Assembly (NCBI GenBank): GCA_030704615.1
Contig: CM060734.1
Coordinates: 24,924,001 to 24,988,000, forward strand
Direction of reading: 5' to 3'
Source of the DNA: Takakia lepidozioides
Taxonomy: Eukaryota; Streptophyta; Takakiopsida; Takakiales; Takakiaceae
DNA length: 64,000 nt
In this document: piece after piece, positions 32,913 through 42,695 of the stretch
Position numbering within the stretch: position 1 is the first letter of the stretch
Layout of the letters: every line of letters starts with the position of its first letter
The notes under the pieces: model-generated
What the model was told of the DNA's origin: nothing
What the model saw: only the letters and a program-made list of their open reading frames with translations
Database searches by the model: none
Translations under genes and position numbers: made by a program

Positions 32913-33905
32913 GCCAGCTGCAGTGTTCAGACTAGCAGCAACACTCTGTGAGAGTGGGGAGGTCACTTCATCTTCTGCGGAGTTAGTGGAAGGTGTAGTG
33001 GCAGAGGGATCCTCGGATTTGAGGGTCAAGACTGCCACGGCTGCGCCCTGGCAAGTTGCAGCTGCCAGGTTGACGGAGCTGCCAGCTAGGCCAGCCTTTG
33101 AGCGCGCCATGGTGACACCTGGAGTTGTCTTGTTACCAGGGAGGCATTTTCACTTTGAGTGGACCGGCAGGCAAGAAGTACCGGCCACTGCGGGTCTTGT
33201 TGGACTCGGGAGCTCAGCCACTGATGTTGGGCAGAGCTGCTATTGCAGGTTTGGGCCTCATGGAGGCGGATATGGAGCCTTGCCCTTTCCAGATACAGAC
33301 ATCTCTGGGAGGATCAGAGCAGGCTCGGGGCATGACACGGCATCAGTTGGCCATTAGACTGCAGCCGGATCATCCTATCGATGGCTCAGTAATGCGAGCC
33401 AAGGCCATTGTGACAGACGCAGTCTCTTACGATGTCCTCGTTGGTGGGGCAGTGTTATACCCCATGGGCTTCACCCTGGACTTTTGGGAGGAGTCAGCAT
33501 CCTACAGGCCTGGATGGCAGTCAGGCGATGGTCGCCGTGCACAGCTCTCTGTGACATTCATTGGGGGTATAGCGGCTGCCCAGCGGGGCAAGATGCCAAC
33601 ACTAGCCGCCTTTACAGCTGCAGTTAGTTGGCCTGGAGAGTTGCTGGAAGGCAATGCCCATCCAGAGGATGTGCCACCTCCAGCAGAGCAGGATGACATG
33701 CATGGTATGGCGGAGTTGCCTGCCATGGTTGCTCACACTCCATTGTGGGGTACGAGCAAGGATTTGCAGCAGGTTGCTGATCGACGGGTGCAACAAGCCT
33801 GGGTAGAGGCTTTTGTTCCGTCAGGAGAGGAGGAGAGTGCGGGTATGCCACCAGGACCACCTCAGTTGTCACCATTGGATACCACACCTATTGTGTGGCA
33901 GTATC
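32913..33905 (+). pseudogene. Aspartic protease region of the same element
   Basis: A frame change near 33140 leads into GGIFTLSGPAGKKYRPLRVL and then LLDSGAQPLMLGR, the D-S-G active site of retropepsins, with AYDVLVGG-like sequence (SYDVLVGGAVLYPMGF) 100 residues on. The open frame 33125-34180 continues directly into the cytosine methyltransferase, so protease and methyltransferase are in one polyprotein. It would cut gag-pol during particle maturation. Confidence 0.8.
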
Positions 33906-34900
33906 CGGATGAAGGCATTTGCCTTCTGGACTTGTTTGGCGGGATCAGCACCGGATTGGCTGCTGTGTTACAGGCAGGTGTACGAGTTTGGCGTTACCTG
34001 TATGTGGAGAGGGATGAGACTACTCGACGCGTCTCACTGCGCCATGTTGCTCAGTTGGTGCAGCAGTACCCTGAGTTGTTGTCGGTGTCTGCAGTTCGTG
34101 GATATCAGCAGCCTTGCCAGCAGACATTTCGTTGTTGGGGGCGCAGGATTTGGAGCGGGTTGGCTCCATTGATCTGGTAGTGGCAGGTTGGCCCTGCCAA
34201 GGGCATTCATCAGCCGGGCATGGCAATGGATTGCGAGACTCGAGGACGGGTCTGTTTTGGGAGATGGTGCGGGTTTTGCGCCACTTGCAGCTTCATCAAG
34301 CTGTATCTCCAGCATACATCTTGGAGAATGTGCCACTGATGGGCGATTCTCGGGCCAGGGTGATGGCCAGTGTGCATCAAGTCCGGTCGTGGCTTGGGTC
34401 AGCAGTGTTGCTGGATGCAGCTACAGTGGGGTCACGGGCTCATCGTCCACGGCTATGGTGGACTAACTTGATGCCACTCGCACTGCTCAAGCGTGCATTT
34501 GATGGGGTGCAGCGGCCAGCACACCTCACCGTGGATGGCATTTTGGACACAGGGAGGCAGTCTCAACGTGTGAGACACGATGACCGTTCGCCTTTGGCAG
34601 TGGTCAACAGGGTGGGTCAACCACGAGCAGCATTACCTACACTGCTCAGCTTCCCAGGATCCCATGCTTTTCGGGATGGTGGACCTGGCCTCCTGTGGGA
34701 TGCTCAGTTGCAACAATTAGTGGAGCCTAATGCCGACGAGCGAGAGCGGGCTATGGGGTTTTCCACTGGGACCACGGCGGTGCCTTCTCTTTCTGAGGCA
34801 TCACGTCGTCAGGTGTTGGGGCAAGCAATGGATCTCAATTGCTTGACCTGGATTATCAGCTTGGCTATGGCTGAGCAATGTAGAGTGCGGAGCGCACTTC
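33906..34900 (+). pseudogene. C5-cytosine DNA methyltransferase domain within retrotransposon pol
   Basis: Conserved motifs appear in order: motif I ICLLDLFGGISTGLAAVLQA, motif II YLYVERDET, motif IV LVVAGWPCQGHSSAG (catalytic PCQ), motif VI YILENVPLM (ENV), motif VIII SRAHRPRLWW, then a target-recognition region, ERERAMGFSTGT (motif IX-like) and RRQVLGQAMDL (motif X-like). The arrangement and the LFGGISTGL form resemble DNMT3/DRM-like enzymes more than bacterial ones, but this needs a tree. One frameshift near 34105, between motifs II and IV, breaks this copy. All key residues survive. It lies between protease and reverse transcriptase, an unusual insertion site. The likely role is methylation of element or host DNA; this is inference. 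Confidence 0.88.
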
Positions 34901-35239
34901 CCTGGACGGTCTCTCTACCTACCGAGACGGTACAGGCAGCGAGTGGGGGCGAGCCGGTGAGGACCACGGGGTGTAGACATCCATGGCACACGTGGGAGGT
35001 GCTCGAGGTTCAGAGGGAGTTGGCAGCCAAGCAGCTGTGATGGATGAGGTTGGGATTCTTCTCAGGATGAGGAGGTTCTCAATGATGAGATGATGGGGTA
35101 GGATGAGGCATTGTCATTGACTGAGCAGGAAGGAAGTACTGCTCAAGAGGTTGCAGCATAGCAACCACGGGACGCGTCCCCTACCTCTAAGCCCACTGGA
35201 CTTAAGGTTGCAGTCACGGAGGACAATTGGGAGCCTGAC
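34901..35239 (+). other. Linker between methyltransferase and reverse transcriptase
   Basis: The methyltransferase frame runs to a stop at 35040. The following bases are acidic, low-complexity coding sequence with several stops (for example 35096 and 35157), probably a decayed linker. Confidence 0.5.
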
Positions 35240-36274
35240 ATTGGACCCATTGTCACCGGAGGAGAGAGACGACGTATACGGCGGTTCCTGAGGGCTTAAA
35301 GGAATTGCTTTGCCTTCAGTTTGAAGGACTTGGGAGCACTGAAGGGTCAAGAGATCCGTATTGAGTTGGCCACTGACACGCCAATCTTTCGGAGACCCTA
35401 TAGATACAGTGACATGGAGAGGTCTTTGATTCAGATGAGGACTCAAGATCTCTGGGAGGCAGGTTCTGGTGGAGCTCTCTGGTGGAGAGTATGCTTCAGC
35501 CACAGTGATGCCAGCTAAGAAGGATGTCTATGGCAATTGGACGGAGAGACGTATGTGCGGTGATTACCGGCCTGTAAATCGTCAGACCAAGTCCGATAGG
35601 TATGCCATGCCAACACCAGAGGAGATCTTTGATGCCATTGGGCATTCCAAGGTCTTTAGCACGTTGGATTTACGATCCGGATATCACCAGTTGCCGATCA
35701 AGGAGGCGGATAAGCAAAAGACGGCATTCTGGGGGATCAATGAGCACGGGAAGGATTGCCTATACCAGTGGCGGTTCTTACCATTTGGGCTTAAAAACGC
35801 TCCCGCTGAGTTTCAAAGAGTCATGGACAGGATTCTAGCAGGGGTGGAGTTTGCTCGGTGCTACATAGATGACATCATCATCTTTAGTGCTACGGTGGAG
35901 GAGCATGAGAGACACCTTCAGGGGTATTTGAGCGCTTAAGGACGCACGGATTGAAGTTACATCCGGGAAAGTGCAAGTTTTTCCACAACCAGATTGAGTA
36001 TCTGGGTCACATGATATATCCTGGAGGATTGGGGGTACAGCAGACTAAGGTAGAGTCCATTGCACAGGTTCCACGCCCCACGGATGTGAGCCAAGTTCAA
36101 GCTTTCATGGGGTTAGCAAACTATTACAGACGGTTTGTTAAGGGATTCAGTGCCATTGCAAAGGCTCTAACCAAGCTGACCAAGGTAGACCAGGAGTGGC
36201 AGTGGGAAGATGAGCAAGAACAAGCTTTTCAAGAGCTCAAGGCGAGGTTGACCTCGGCGCCCATCTTGAGATGA
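35240..36274 (+). pseudogene. Reverse transcriptase of the Ty3/gypsy element
   Basis: Begins with FAFSLKDLGALKGQEIRIEL and FRRPYRYSDMERSLIQ, shifts frame near 35465, then gives MCGDYRPVNRQTKSDRYAMP, FSTLDLRSGYHQLPI, FLPFGLKNAPAEFQRVMD and CYIDDIIIFS, where YIDD is the polymerase active-site box. After a shift near 35935 it continues with HPGKCKFFHNQIEYLGHMI and FMGLANYYRRFVKGFSAIA (thumb/connection). Stops at 35298 and 36272 plus two frameshifts make this copy inactive. Confidence 0.9.
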
Positions 36275-36788
36275 CCTATCAGGGGGCGTCCTTTTCAGCT
36301 GCATATAGATTGGAACATGCTGGGGCTTGGAGCGGTGCTCACACAGGTGGATAATGAGGGAAGAGAGTTCGTAGTGGCTTATGCTAGCCGCTCGAACAAT
36401 GCTGCAGAGTCTAAGTATAGCTCATATGAGGGAGAATGCTTAGCTGCAGTGTGGGCCGTGGCACACTTCAGGTGCTCTATACGGCAATCTCTTCACCCTT
36501 GTCACGGATCACCAACCACTCAAGTGGTTGATGGAGTCAGACAAGCTTACGGGGAAGCTTGCACGGTGGGCACTCATCCTTCAAGAGTATGACTTTCAGG
36601 TGGTGCATCGACCGGGTTTGGTCAATCGCAATGCAGATGGGTTGAGTCGCAATCCATGCACGAGCCAACAGGATGACACTGGAGCTCGGTGGCATGGTGA
36701 GACGGACGAGGAGATGGTGCCCGGATGGCATGCATCTGCATTTCTGTGTATCTTGGCAGCGGAAGGCTAGGTTGGACCTGCAACAGGG
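36275..36788 (+). pseudogene. RNase H region
   Basis: [39 protein letters not shown] and, after a frame change near 36480, [20 protein letters not shown] with HRPGLVNRNADGLSR: the standard Ty3/gypsy RNase H layout. The frame ends at 36768. Confidence 0.85.
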
Positions 36789-37985
36789 ATGACTGTAGAT
36801 CAAGTGTCTGAGGACCCTGAGGCCAGCAATGAGCAAGGTAGTGCCAAAGATATACATGAGGATTCAGTTGTGTTGGACTACCTCCGCACTGGAGACACGG
36901 CAGCCACTGTGACTGCCAAGGAGAGGGATCGGATCCTACAACGAGCCAAGAGGTTCAGGTGGGAGGGGACACACCTGCTCCGAGTGTGGGAGGATGGTCG
37001 AGTGAGGATTGTGCCTCACCCAACACAGCGGGCACGGTTAGTGCGCCATGCCCATGAGGAGTTGGGGCATTTTGGGGTGCGACGCACTCATAGTCTACTG
37101 CAGGGGCAGTATTGGTGGTGTGGTATGCACACAGAGGTGCAACAATTTGTGGCTAGGTGCATGGTGTGTGACAGGGTGCGTGCTTCATTCAACGCCCCTA
37201 CTCCACAATTGCACCCTCTTCCGATCATGGGATTGGGCTACAGGTGGAGTCTTGACTTCGCAGGGCCGTTGCCACTGACCATGCGCCACAACAAGTACGT
37301 GTTGGTGATGGTGGAGCACTTCTCCAAGTGGATTGAATTGGTTCCATTGCCTGATAAGGCTAGTGAGGGAGCTGCGTATGCATTCCTAGATTGTGTGCTT
37401 AGCCGATTCGGTGCTCCAGCTGAGGTACTCACGGACCAAGGGAGAGAGTTCTTGGGGGAGTTTCAGGCTTTGTGTGACAAGGCCTTGATAGACCACCGCA
37501 CCACTTCTCGGGATCATCCTGAGGCCGATGGCTTGGCAGAGAGAGTTGTTCAGACAGTAAAGAGGGGTTTGCGCAAGTATGGCTTGCAGAAGGGACACCT
37601 AGGAGATTGGACCTTCAGTTACCCTGGTTAGCCATGGGCTACAGGTTCAGCAAGCAAGCATCACTTGCCTCCTTCTCACCATACTTTCTTCTCTTTGGCC
37701 GAGAGCCGGATTTGCCTACATCCATTCGTAGAGAAGCTGCTACAGTTCTTAACCTTGACGATCCGGACGTGTGGGCACGTGCATGTGAGCAGCGTGCAGA
37801 GTTGTTCAAGAGAGTCATGCCCATGGCTTTCGAGAACCTTGCCATTGCACAACACCGTGATACGTTGAGGTATGCTACCATACGTGGTGGGGGCTATCGT
37901 CTTGGGGTTGGAGATTCAACCCTGGTGACTATGTCTATCTGCAGCAGACTGCTCCTACGACCCTGGATGTGACTGTAGGACGTGT
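36789..37985 (+). pseudogene. Integrase of the Ty3/gypsy element
   Basis: The zinc-binding HHCC region is visible (HAHEELGHFGVRRTHSLLQG, then CMVC). The catalytic core has the D-D-E triad in LDFAGPLP, LTDQGREF and HPEADGLAERV. A stop at 37631 and a frameshift separate it from FSPYFLLFGREPDLP and the C-terminal part, which becomes GPY/F-like after further shifts. It would insert element cDNA into host chromatin. Confidence 0.88.
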
Positions 37986-38292
37986 TATTTTGAGGGTTCG
38001 AGAGGTCTTGCCCTCAGGCGTCTTGGTCTTGGAGGGTCGGGATGGCATAACTTGAAAGGACCATGTGCGTAATTGTGCGCCATGTCACCTTCCGAATGTC
38101 GATGGTAGGATCGACCCAAACCTGGCAGTGGTATCTGCAGGTTTGAGGTGCATGTTGTGTGGGTCTGCTAAAGGGGCAGCCACCATGCTGGTGTGTGATC
38201 GATGCTCTAGAGGTTGGCATATGGGATGCTTGACTCCACCTCTTGAGATGGTTCCAGATGGGGATTGGTTATGTCCACATTGCATTGGATAG
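37986..38292 (+). pseudogene. C-terminal tail with PHD finger
   Basis: After integrase, VILRVREVLPSGVLVLEGRD is followed by a stop near 38055 and then the tail. CMLCGSAKGAATMLVCDRCS with GWHMGCLTPPLEMVPDGDWL and CPHC gives the C4HC3 spacing and the W of a PHD zinc finger, which in other proteins reads histone H3 tails. The same position in chromoviruses is held by a chromodomain, as in the element at 1-563. A targeting role here is inference. Confidence 0.85.
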
Positions 38293-38540
38293 TGGGAGTG
38301 GATACAACCATGGAAGGCTAACAAGAAACGCAAGGCCCAGCTACTAGGAGACCTTGCACACACGAGATCCTGGCTCAAGTTCACAGATTGCAAGACGGCG
38401 ACTAACGATGGGGCTACTCTTGTACCCGGCCTCTTGGTCTATAGAGTTTGAGTACAATAGGGACAGTGATAGAGGACTTAGTACGGTTGTGGCTATTTCA
38501 TCTTATAGCTATCTGGAGGTACAGGGACCTATCCACCAGC
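38293..38540 (+). other. Short non-coding 3' region of the element
   Basis: No gene. Ends in CAGCTAGGGGGGCGA (about 38537-38550), a plausible polypurine tract. Confidence 0.45.
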
Positions 38541-38639
38541 TAGGGGGGCGATTGTGGCAGACTACTTTATTGTGCATATATGTGTGGTGTGGTTTGGACA
38601 GCGATGTAGTTGTGTAGCGATAGGTATGTGCACGACAGC
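38541..38639 (+). repeat. Polypurine tract and an 87-bp copy of the LTR terminus
   Basis: GGGGGGCGA is followed by an ~87-bp block from TTGTGGCAGAC to GCACGACA that is repeated essentially without change as the last part of the LTR (about 38998-39083). Either the LTR really begins at TGTGGCAGAC (about 38551) and has direct repeats at both ends, or the internal end of the element was duplicated. Confidence 0.65.
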
Positions 38640-39083
38640 TGTCAAGTTAAATAAGCACAGTGTGAAAACAGCTAGAATAAAACTAGTTATTTGTATTTAA
38701 CACTTGGATTTAGGTCAAGTGTTAAATCAGGTGTCAAGTTTAGTTTGACACCTGGTCCGTCTTATCTTCACGAGAGCGGCAGTCGCGCGGCTCATCTCTC
38801 TCGAGTTGAGCCTGCGCGACCGAGCTCCTGCATTCTTCAGATCTGAGTGTGCTTATGATGGGAGTATAGGTTGTTGTGGGGTGGAGTCCCCATAGCTTGG
38901 GGTGCCCCTGGCTCGACTATTATCTTAAAGAGTGATGTTGAGGGATTGCATATTTCTTGTGTTGAGAGTGTGTGTCCTTTTCTAGTTTGGTTATCGATTG
39001 TGGCAGACTACTTTATTGTGCATATATGTGTGGTGTGGTTTGGACAGCGATGTAGTTGTGTAGCGATAGGTATGTGCACGACA
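38640..39083 (+). mobile_element. 3' LTR of the methyltransferase-carrying retrotransposon
   Basis: TGTCAAGTTAAATAAGC to GCACGACA, followed by GTTC (39084-39087) matching GTTC at 2949-2952. Nearly identical over ~350 bases to 2953-3302. Contains TCATCTCTCTCGAGTTGAGC shared by all LTRs of this family in the window. Confidence 0.8.
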
Positions 39084-40330
39084 GTTCCCTTGGAATTGGC
39101 CTGGCCATAGCTCAGGATGCAAGTCATAACAATAGGCCTTCTCATGTCCATACTTGCCACAATGCCCACACTGTAGTTGTGTAGGTTGTGCATGTGCCGA
39201 CCATTTGCCTCTCTCTGGGCAATCCTTCTTCACATGTGGTCATCCACAATCCCAACATGACACACTCGTCTGTTGTTGGCCTGAGAATGAAAGAAGAGAC
39301 CTTTGCATCTGAGATCCCCTCTGACCTTCCCTGGGCTTCGTCTGAGCCCCCTTGTTGCCTTGAGCACGTTGGGGTGGTTGTTGTTGTTGGCTAGGAACCC
39401 CACTTCTTTGTGTCTCCTTGCCAAACCCCACCATAACCACTCACTCCTCCACCATGTTGAGCTCTATCCGCTCTGCTAGCAAAACACATTTGCTAGGGTG
39501 GGTTGGGCCACTTGTAGGAGAGTTGCATCCCGCACCCTTCTCCTCAGCTCCTTATCCAATATCCCATACCGGAATTGGACTGCCTTCCGTAACCCCTTGG
39601 GTTACATTTATCAAGTGCCTCATGCGAGTGTAAGCCTCCCTCAAACTCTCAGTAGGCTTTCGCTGGAACTCTTGCAAGCTCCGCAACTTTTCTGTTCTCA
39701 CCCCTTGGTAGTTCCTTCTCAACTCTTGGAAGAACTCCACAATTGGGTTGAAGGCAGACAGAGGTGTTGGTGCAACGGCAGGAGCTGCAGTGGATGTCCC
39801 AGTGGATCCTGACCCACTTGTTCCACTGTTGCTTGCAGAAGCCACAGGTGTAGCTGTTGTTGTGGTTGCCGTGGATCTTGTCACTGTGCCTCTAGTGATG
39901 GAGACATAGTCATGTGACCAATATTGTCGCCACTCCTCAATCTCCATCTCATTTCCCCTCCTAAATTCATGGTAGTCGTCCATGGACGGCCCTTCAAGGT
40001 GCTAGAATAGCCCCTTCCACGCCATAAAAGGCGTAAACAGTTGTGGATTACGCATCTGCTGCAAATCACACCAACTGTCAAACTCTTGTATGAAGCCATC
40101 AAGCTCGATGGTGCCCACAGCTCCAGAGTACCTACGTGGCTCCTTGGTAGCTCCATACATCTCCTCCATCGCATCCCACAACAATGGCATAGAAATGGCT
40201 TGCATATGCGGCGTGGATCCCTCAGAGTTTGAATCAGAACCCTCCTCAGAAGACACAGAAGGTGAAGGTGGCCTAAACTGCACACCTCATCTCGTGTACC
40301 CACTAGTATTGCTAGTGCTCGTACCGGCAC
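39084..40330 (-). pseudogene. Antisense gag, N-terminal part (continues 2530-2952)
   Basis: The minus strand gives the capsid region (IVEFFQELRRNYQGVRTEKL, FIQEFDSWCDLQQMRNPQLF, AVGTIELDGFIQ) and zinc knuckles (CGHCGKYGHEKAYC), homologous to the gag at 30972-32912. The first knuckle reads CWDCG, a stop-containing join and then PHVKKDC-like sequence. Several stops (near 39980 and 40285) show decay. It ends at PGQFQGN, where the composite element starts. It keeps the base missing from the plus-strand gag near 31855. Confidence 0.8.
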
Positions 40331-40566
40331 TCCCCTCAGTAACTAGTGGCACCTCCGTGATGAAAACTCACAACCACACCTGTTGTAAACATGTCTCTGA
40401 TCCCCCTTTCCACAAGATAACCGGGTAGAAAACATGTTACGGCTTACAGCTTAGACTACTAGGTTCGTAACATAAACCTGCACCTGCACCTGCCTCCACC
40501 GCAAGCACTCCTATGGTCTGCTGGTCATCAACCCAGCCTCACTATAAGAGAAACAATGATGGTATG
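40331..40566 (-). other. Leader of the antisense retrotransposon copy
   Basis: Shares GGTGAGGCTGGGTTGATGAC and the following CAGGTGCAGGTGC region with the leader at 30454-30971, on the minus strand. It is cut at 40566 by the next LTR. Confidence 0.55.
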
Positions 40567-41718
40567 TGTAGAATAATAGAAATTTTTGGTTCAAATTTAA
40601 TTTTAGGACTATTTAGTGCATTTCCTGCTCGATATACTCTGTGATACTATCGATACAGATTCGATATAGTAACATTGCTCGATATTTTATGACGATCGAT
40701 AGTTTGACTTTAATCGATAATGAATAAAATGGATGAATGAATATTATGGATGACTAGAAGAAGTTAGTCGGTTATAGAAGTTGTTGAGACATATTGCTAT
40801 AATTGAGCTGCGGGACAAAAGATCATTGTCAGATGAGCCAGAGAGCCGTGACCAGAGTGAGTGTGTGTGTAGGAATTAGAAGATAGAGTAAAATTCTCAA
40901 TGGTAGATTAGTATTGTGATGTTGCAACGTAATGTTTACGAATCATAGAAGAAGAAAGGAAAAGAAGGAAGTTCAATTCAATCTATTTTGTGTGAAGAAA
41001 TGGAATGATGGAATGTGAATCCAATTCTGAATGTAATGATTGAGTAATTATGATTGTATGAGATGACCTGAGAATGTGCATCATTGGAGGAGATGAGGAG
41101 TTATCAGTTCTATATAAACATTGCCATCTGCAATGTAAGTGGATCTAGATGTGGTGTTGTCCTTTAGATGGATATCCATAACAAATGAAGGCACGGATCA
41201 AAGACTTTGGAGTAGGAAGACCTTGATTGAATTAGACAGGGGAGATTAATAGAGAAGGAAAGGGAATTTGAATGGAAAAGTCAAATGATGAGGAAGTAAA
41301 AGAATTGGCCGAGTTGATTACTAATCTACCAGACAATCTGTCGATAGATATCTTTAAGAAGCTTTGTTGCAGCGATAAAGAGATACTACAATTACAGTTG
41401 GTGAGCAAAGGATGGTATAGGGAATTATCGACCCTCTATAAAGAAGACTATTGGAGGAAAAATATAGTTGAGCAATGGTATTTAATTTCAGCTGATGGAG
41501 CAGAGTTAATAGAGGATGGAGAAAATATTTATGAAACTGGAAGAATGATGATCGTGTTAGATGAAGATGACTGGTGGTAAAAGTCGATCCAAGGAAGGGA
41601 TAGAGAGAGATAAAATAGTTTAGCATCGTTATTTTACAATCGTATAGTGCTTCCCTGCGAACAAACCTCGAAACTAATTGATCCGTTTCCTGGGGTTGAT
41701 TCTAGTTTTTATTCTACA
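40567..41718 (+). mobile_element. 5' LTR of an Athila/Tat-like Ty3 element
   Basis: AT-rich block with inverted ends TGTAGAATA (40567) and TATTCTACA (to 41718), followed after a few bases by TTTTGGCGTCGCTGCCGTGG, close to the TTGGCGCCGTTGCCGGGGA primer-binding region usual in Athila/Tat elements. Composition differs sharply from the flanking gag. An F-box ORF lies inside it. Confidence 0.65.
41272..41580 (+). CDS. Small F-box protein encoded inside the LTR
   Basis: 102 codons, ATG at 41272. Residues 18-60 (NLPDNLSIDIFKKL, then LQLQLVSKGWYRELS and YWRKNIVEQW) fit an F-box, the domain that links substrate receptors to SKP1 in SCF ubiquitin ligases. Length is enough for an F-box and a short acidic tail, with no substrate-binding repeats visible. 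Frame intact. It may be a captured domain that interferes with host ubiquitin pathways, or a coding exon read from the LTR promoter; both are inference. Confidence 0.65.
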   Translation: MEKSNDEEVKELAELITNLPDNLSIDIFKKLCCSDKEILQLQLVSKGWYRELSTLYKEDYWRKNIVEQWYLISADGAELIEDGENIYETGRMMIVLDEDDWW

Positions 41719-41724
41719 TCTTAA

Positions 41725-41744
41725 TTTTGGCGTCGCTGCCGTGG
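41725..41744 (+). promoter_or_regulatory. Primer-binding site of the Athila-like element
   Basis: TTTTGGCGTCGCTGCCGTGG directly after the LTR, resembling the tRNA-primed site of Athila/Tat elements (TTGGCGCCGTTGCC core) with a few changes. Confidence 0.6.
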
Positions 41745-41807
41745 AAAGACGATGCGGTTTGCGATAATGATGCTTTAACAAACTTTCAAGATATTTTCTT
41801 TTAAAGG

Positions 41808-42690
41808 TTGTTAAAAGAAGACGAGATGACAGGGGAAGTCATTCGTAACAGTGAGGTTCCACCACCTGGTTTAAAATTATGTCATTTTTGCAATCCACGG
41901 AATCAGTACAAAAAGACAGAAATTCCGAAATATTTTTGGAGTCAGAGGAAGAAGGCTAAAACGATTGAACCTTCGGGATCTGAGCCTAAGGAAGACAGAG
42001 ATGTTAGCACTGGCGATAGCCAAGGAGGAGCCGATCCAGCTGTCACCTAAACAAGAGGACCGGGCAACGACACTCGAATTGTCTATCGCAAGGAATCAAG
42101 GAGATCGTCTTGTGTTTTTGATAAAGAAGAAAGGGTTATGGGGAATGAGGGAGTCCCCTATGAGAAGGGAGCATCAGGCTAAGGCAAGGGCCGATCGATT
42201 AGCAGTGCGGATAGCACGGCGTGCATTATTAGAGGCACAACTAGCTGCAGTATCGGCACTGCCTATTGTACATCCTCTCGCACCACCTATCCTACCAGCA
42301 CCAATGGCTGCTGTACCGATTGGGCCTGCTTTACAGTCGATTCCAGTGGTGGTGAACTTGGGACAGAAGATTGGTAGCGGACGATGTTTCCCGCTACACT
42401 CCGTGAGCTGGCTTTTCAGTGGTATGATCGTCAACCTCATGGCATCTTTACTGATTGGAATGCCCTCAAGACAGCCTTTCTGACTCAATTCAGGCCCTTG
42501 GGCTTTACCGATCGTTTGCATGAGCAATTGACCAAGCTCCACATGGTAGAAGGTGAATTCTTGGGCCCCATAAACTTTGACAATAGTGATGCCATCGGCC
42601 ACAATTTTGTCACTCCAAACTACTGTGGGAATGTATGCCCCCACGTCCTTGCAGAATCAGTTACCGGCAGTTCAAACAGATACGATTGTT
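41808..42690 (+). pseudogene. gag fragment of the Athila-like element
   Basis: Open pieces in three frames. The last (42384-42560) has FPATLRELAFQWYDRQPHGI and FTDWNALKTAFLTQFRP, the core of the Retrotrans_gag family. An Ala/Pro-rich segment precedes it. It is frameshifted near 42040 and 42390 and cut at about 42695 by a G run and palindrome array. Confidence 0.75.
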
Positions 42691-42695
42691 TCGAA

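Larger units (their letters stand above)
2953..39083 (+). mobile_element. Composite LTR-bounded insertion of about 36 kb (nested elements)
   Basis: Left end: LTR beginning TGTCAAG at 2953. Right end: LTR 38640-39083 ending GCACGACA. Both abut GTTC and interrupt the same gag gene. The first ~350 bases of the two LTRs differ at only about five positions by eye, so they probably belong to one retrotransposon, the methyltransferase-carrying Ty3 element whose internal region is at about 29.7-38.5 kb. The 5' LTR is cut at about 3302, and some 26 kb of other DNA (the ParB-methyltransferase cassettes, transposase, minisatellite and gene fragments) lies between it and the rest of the element. The order of nesting inside is inferred. 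Confidence 0.6.

Noticed and set aside
26809-39083. LTRs at 26809 and 38640 considered as the two ends of the methyltransferase retrotransposon
   Set aside because: They differ by roughly 10% and have different 3' ends, and the flanks (GTTGA versus GTTC) do not match; the 2953/39083 pair does.
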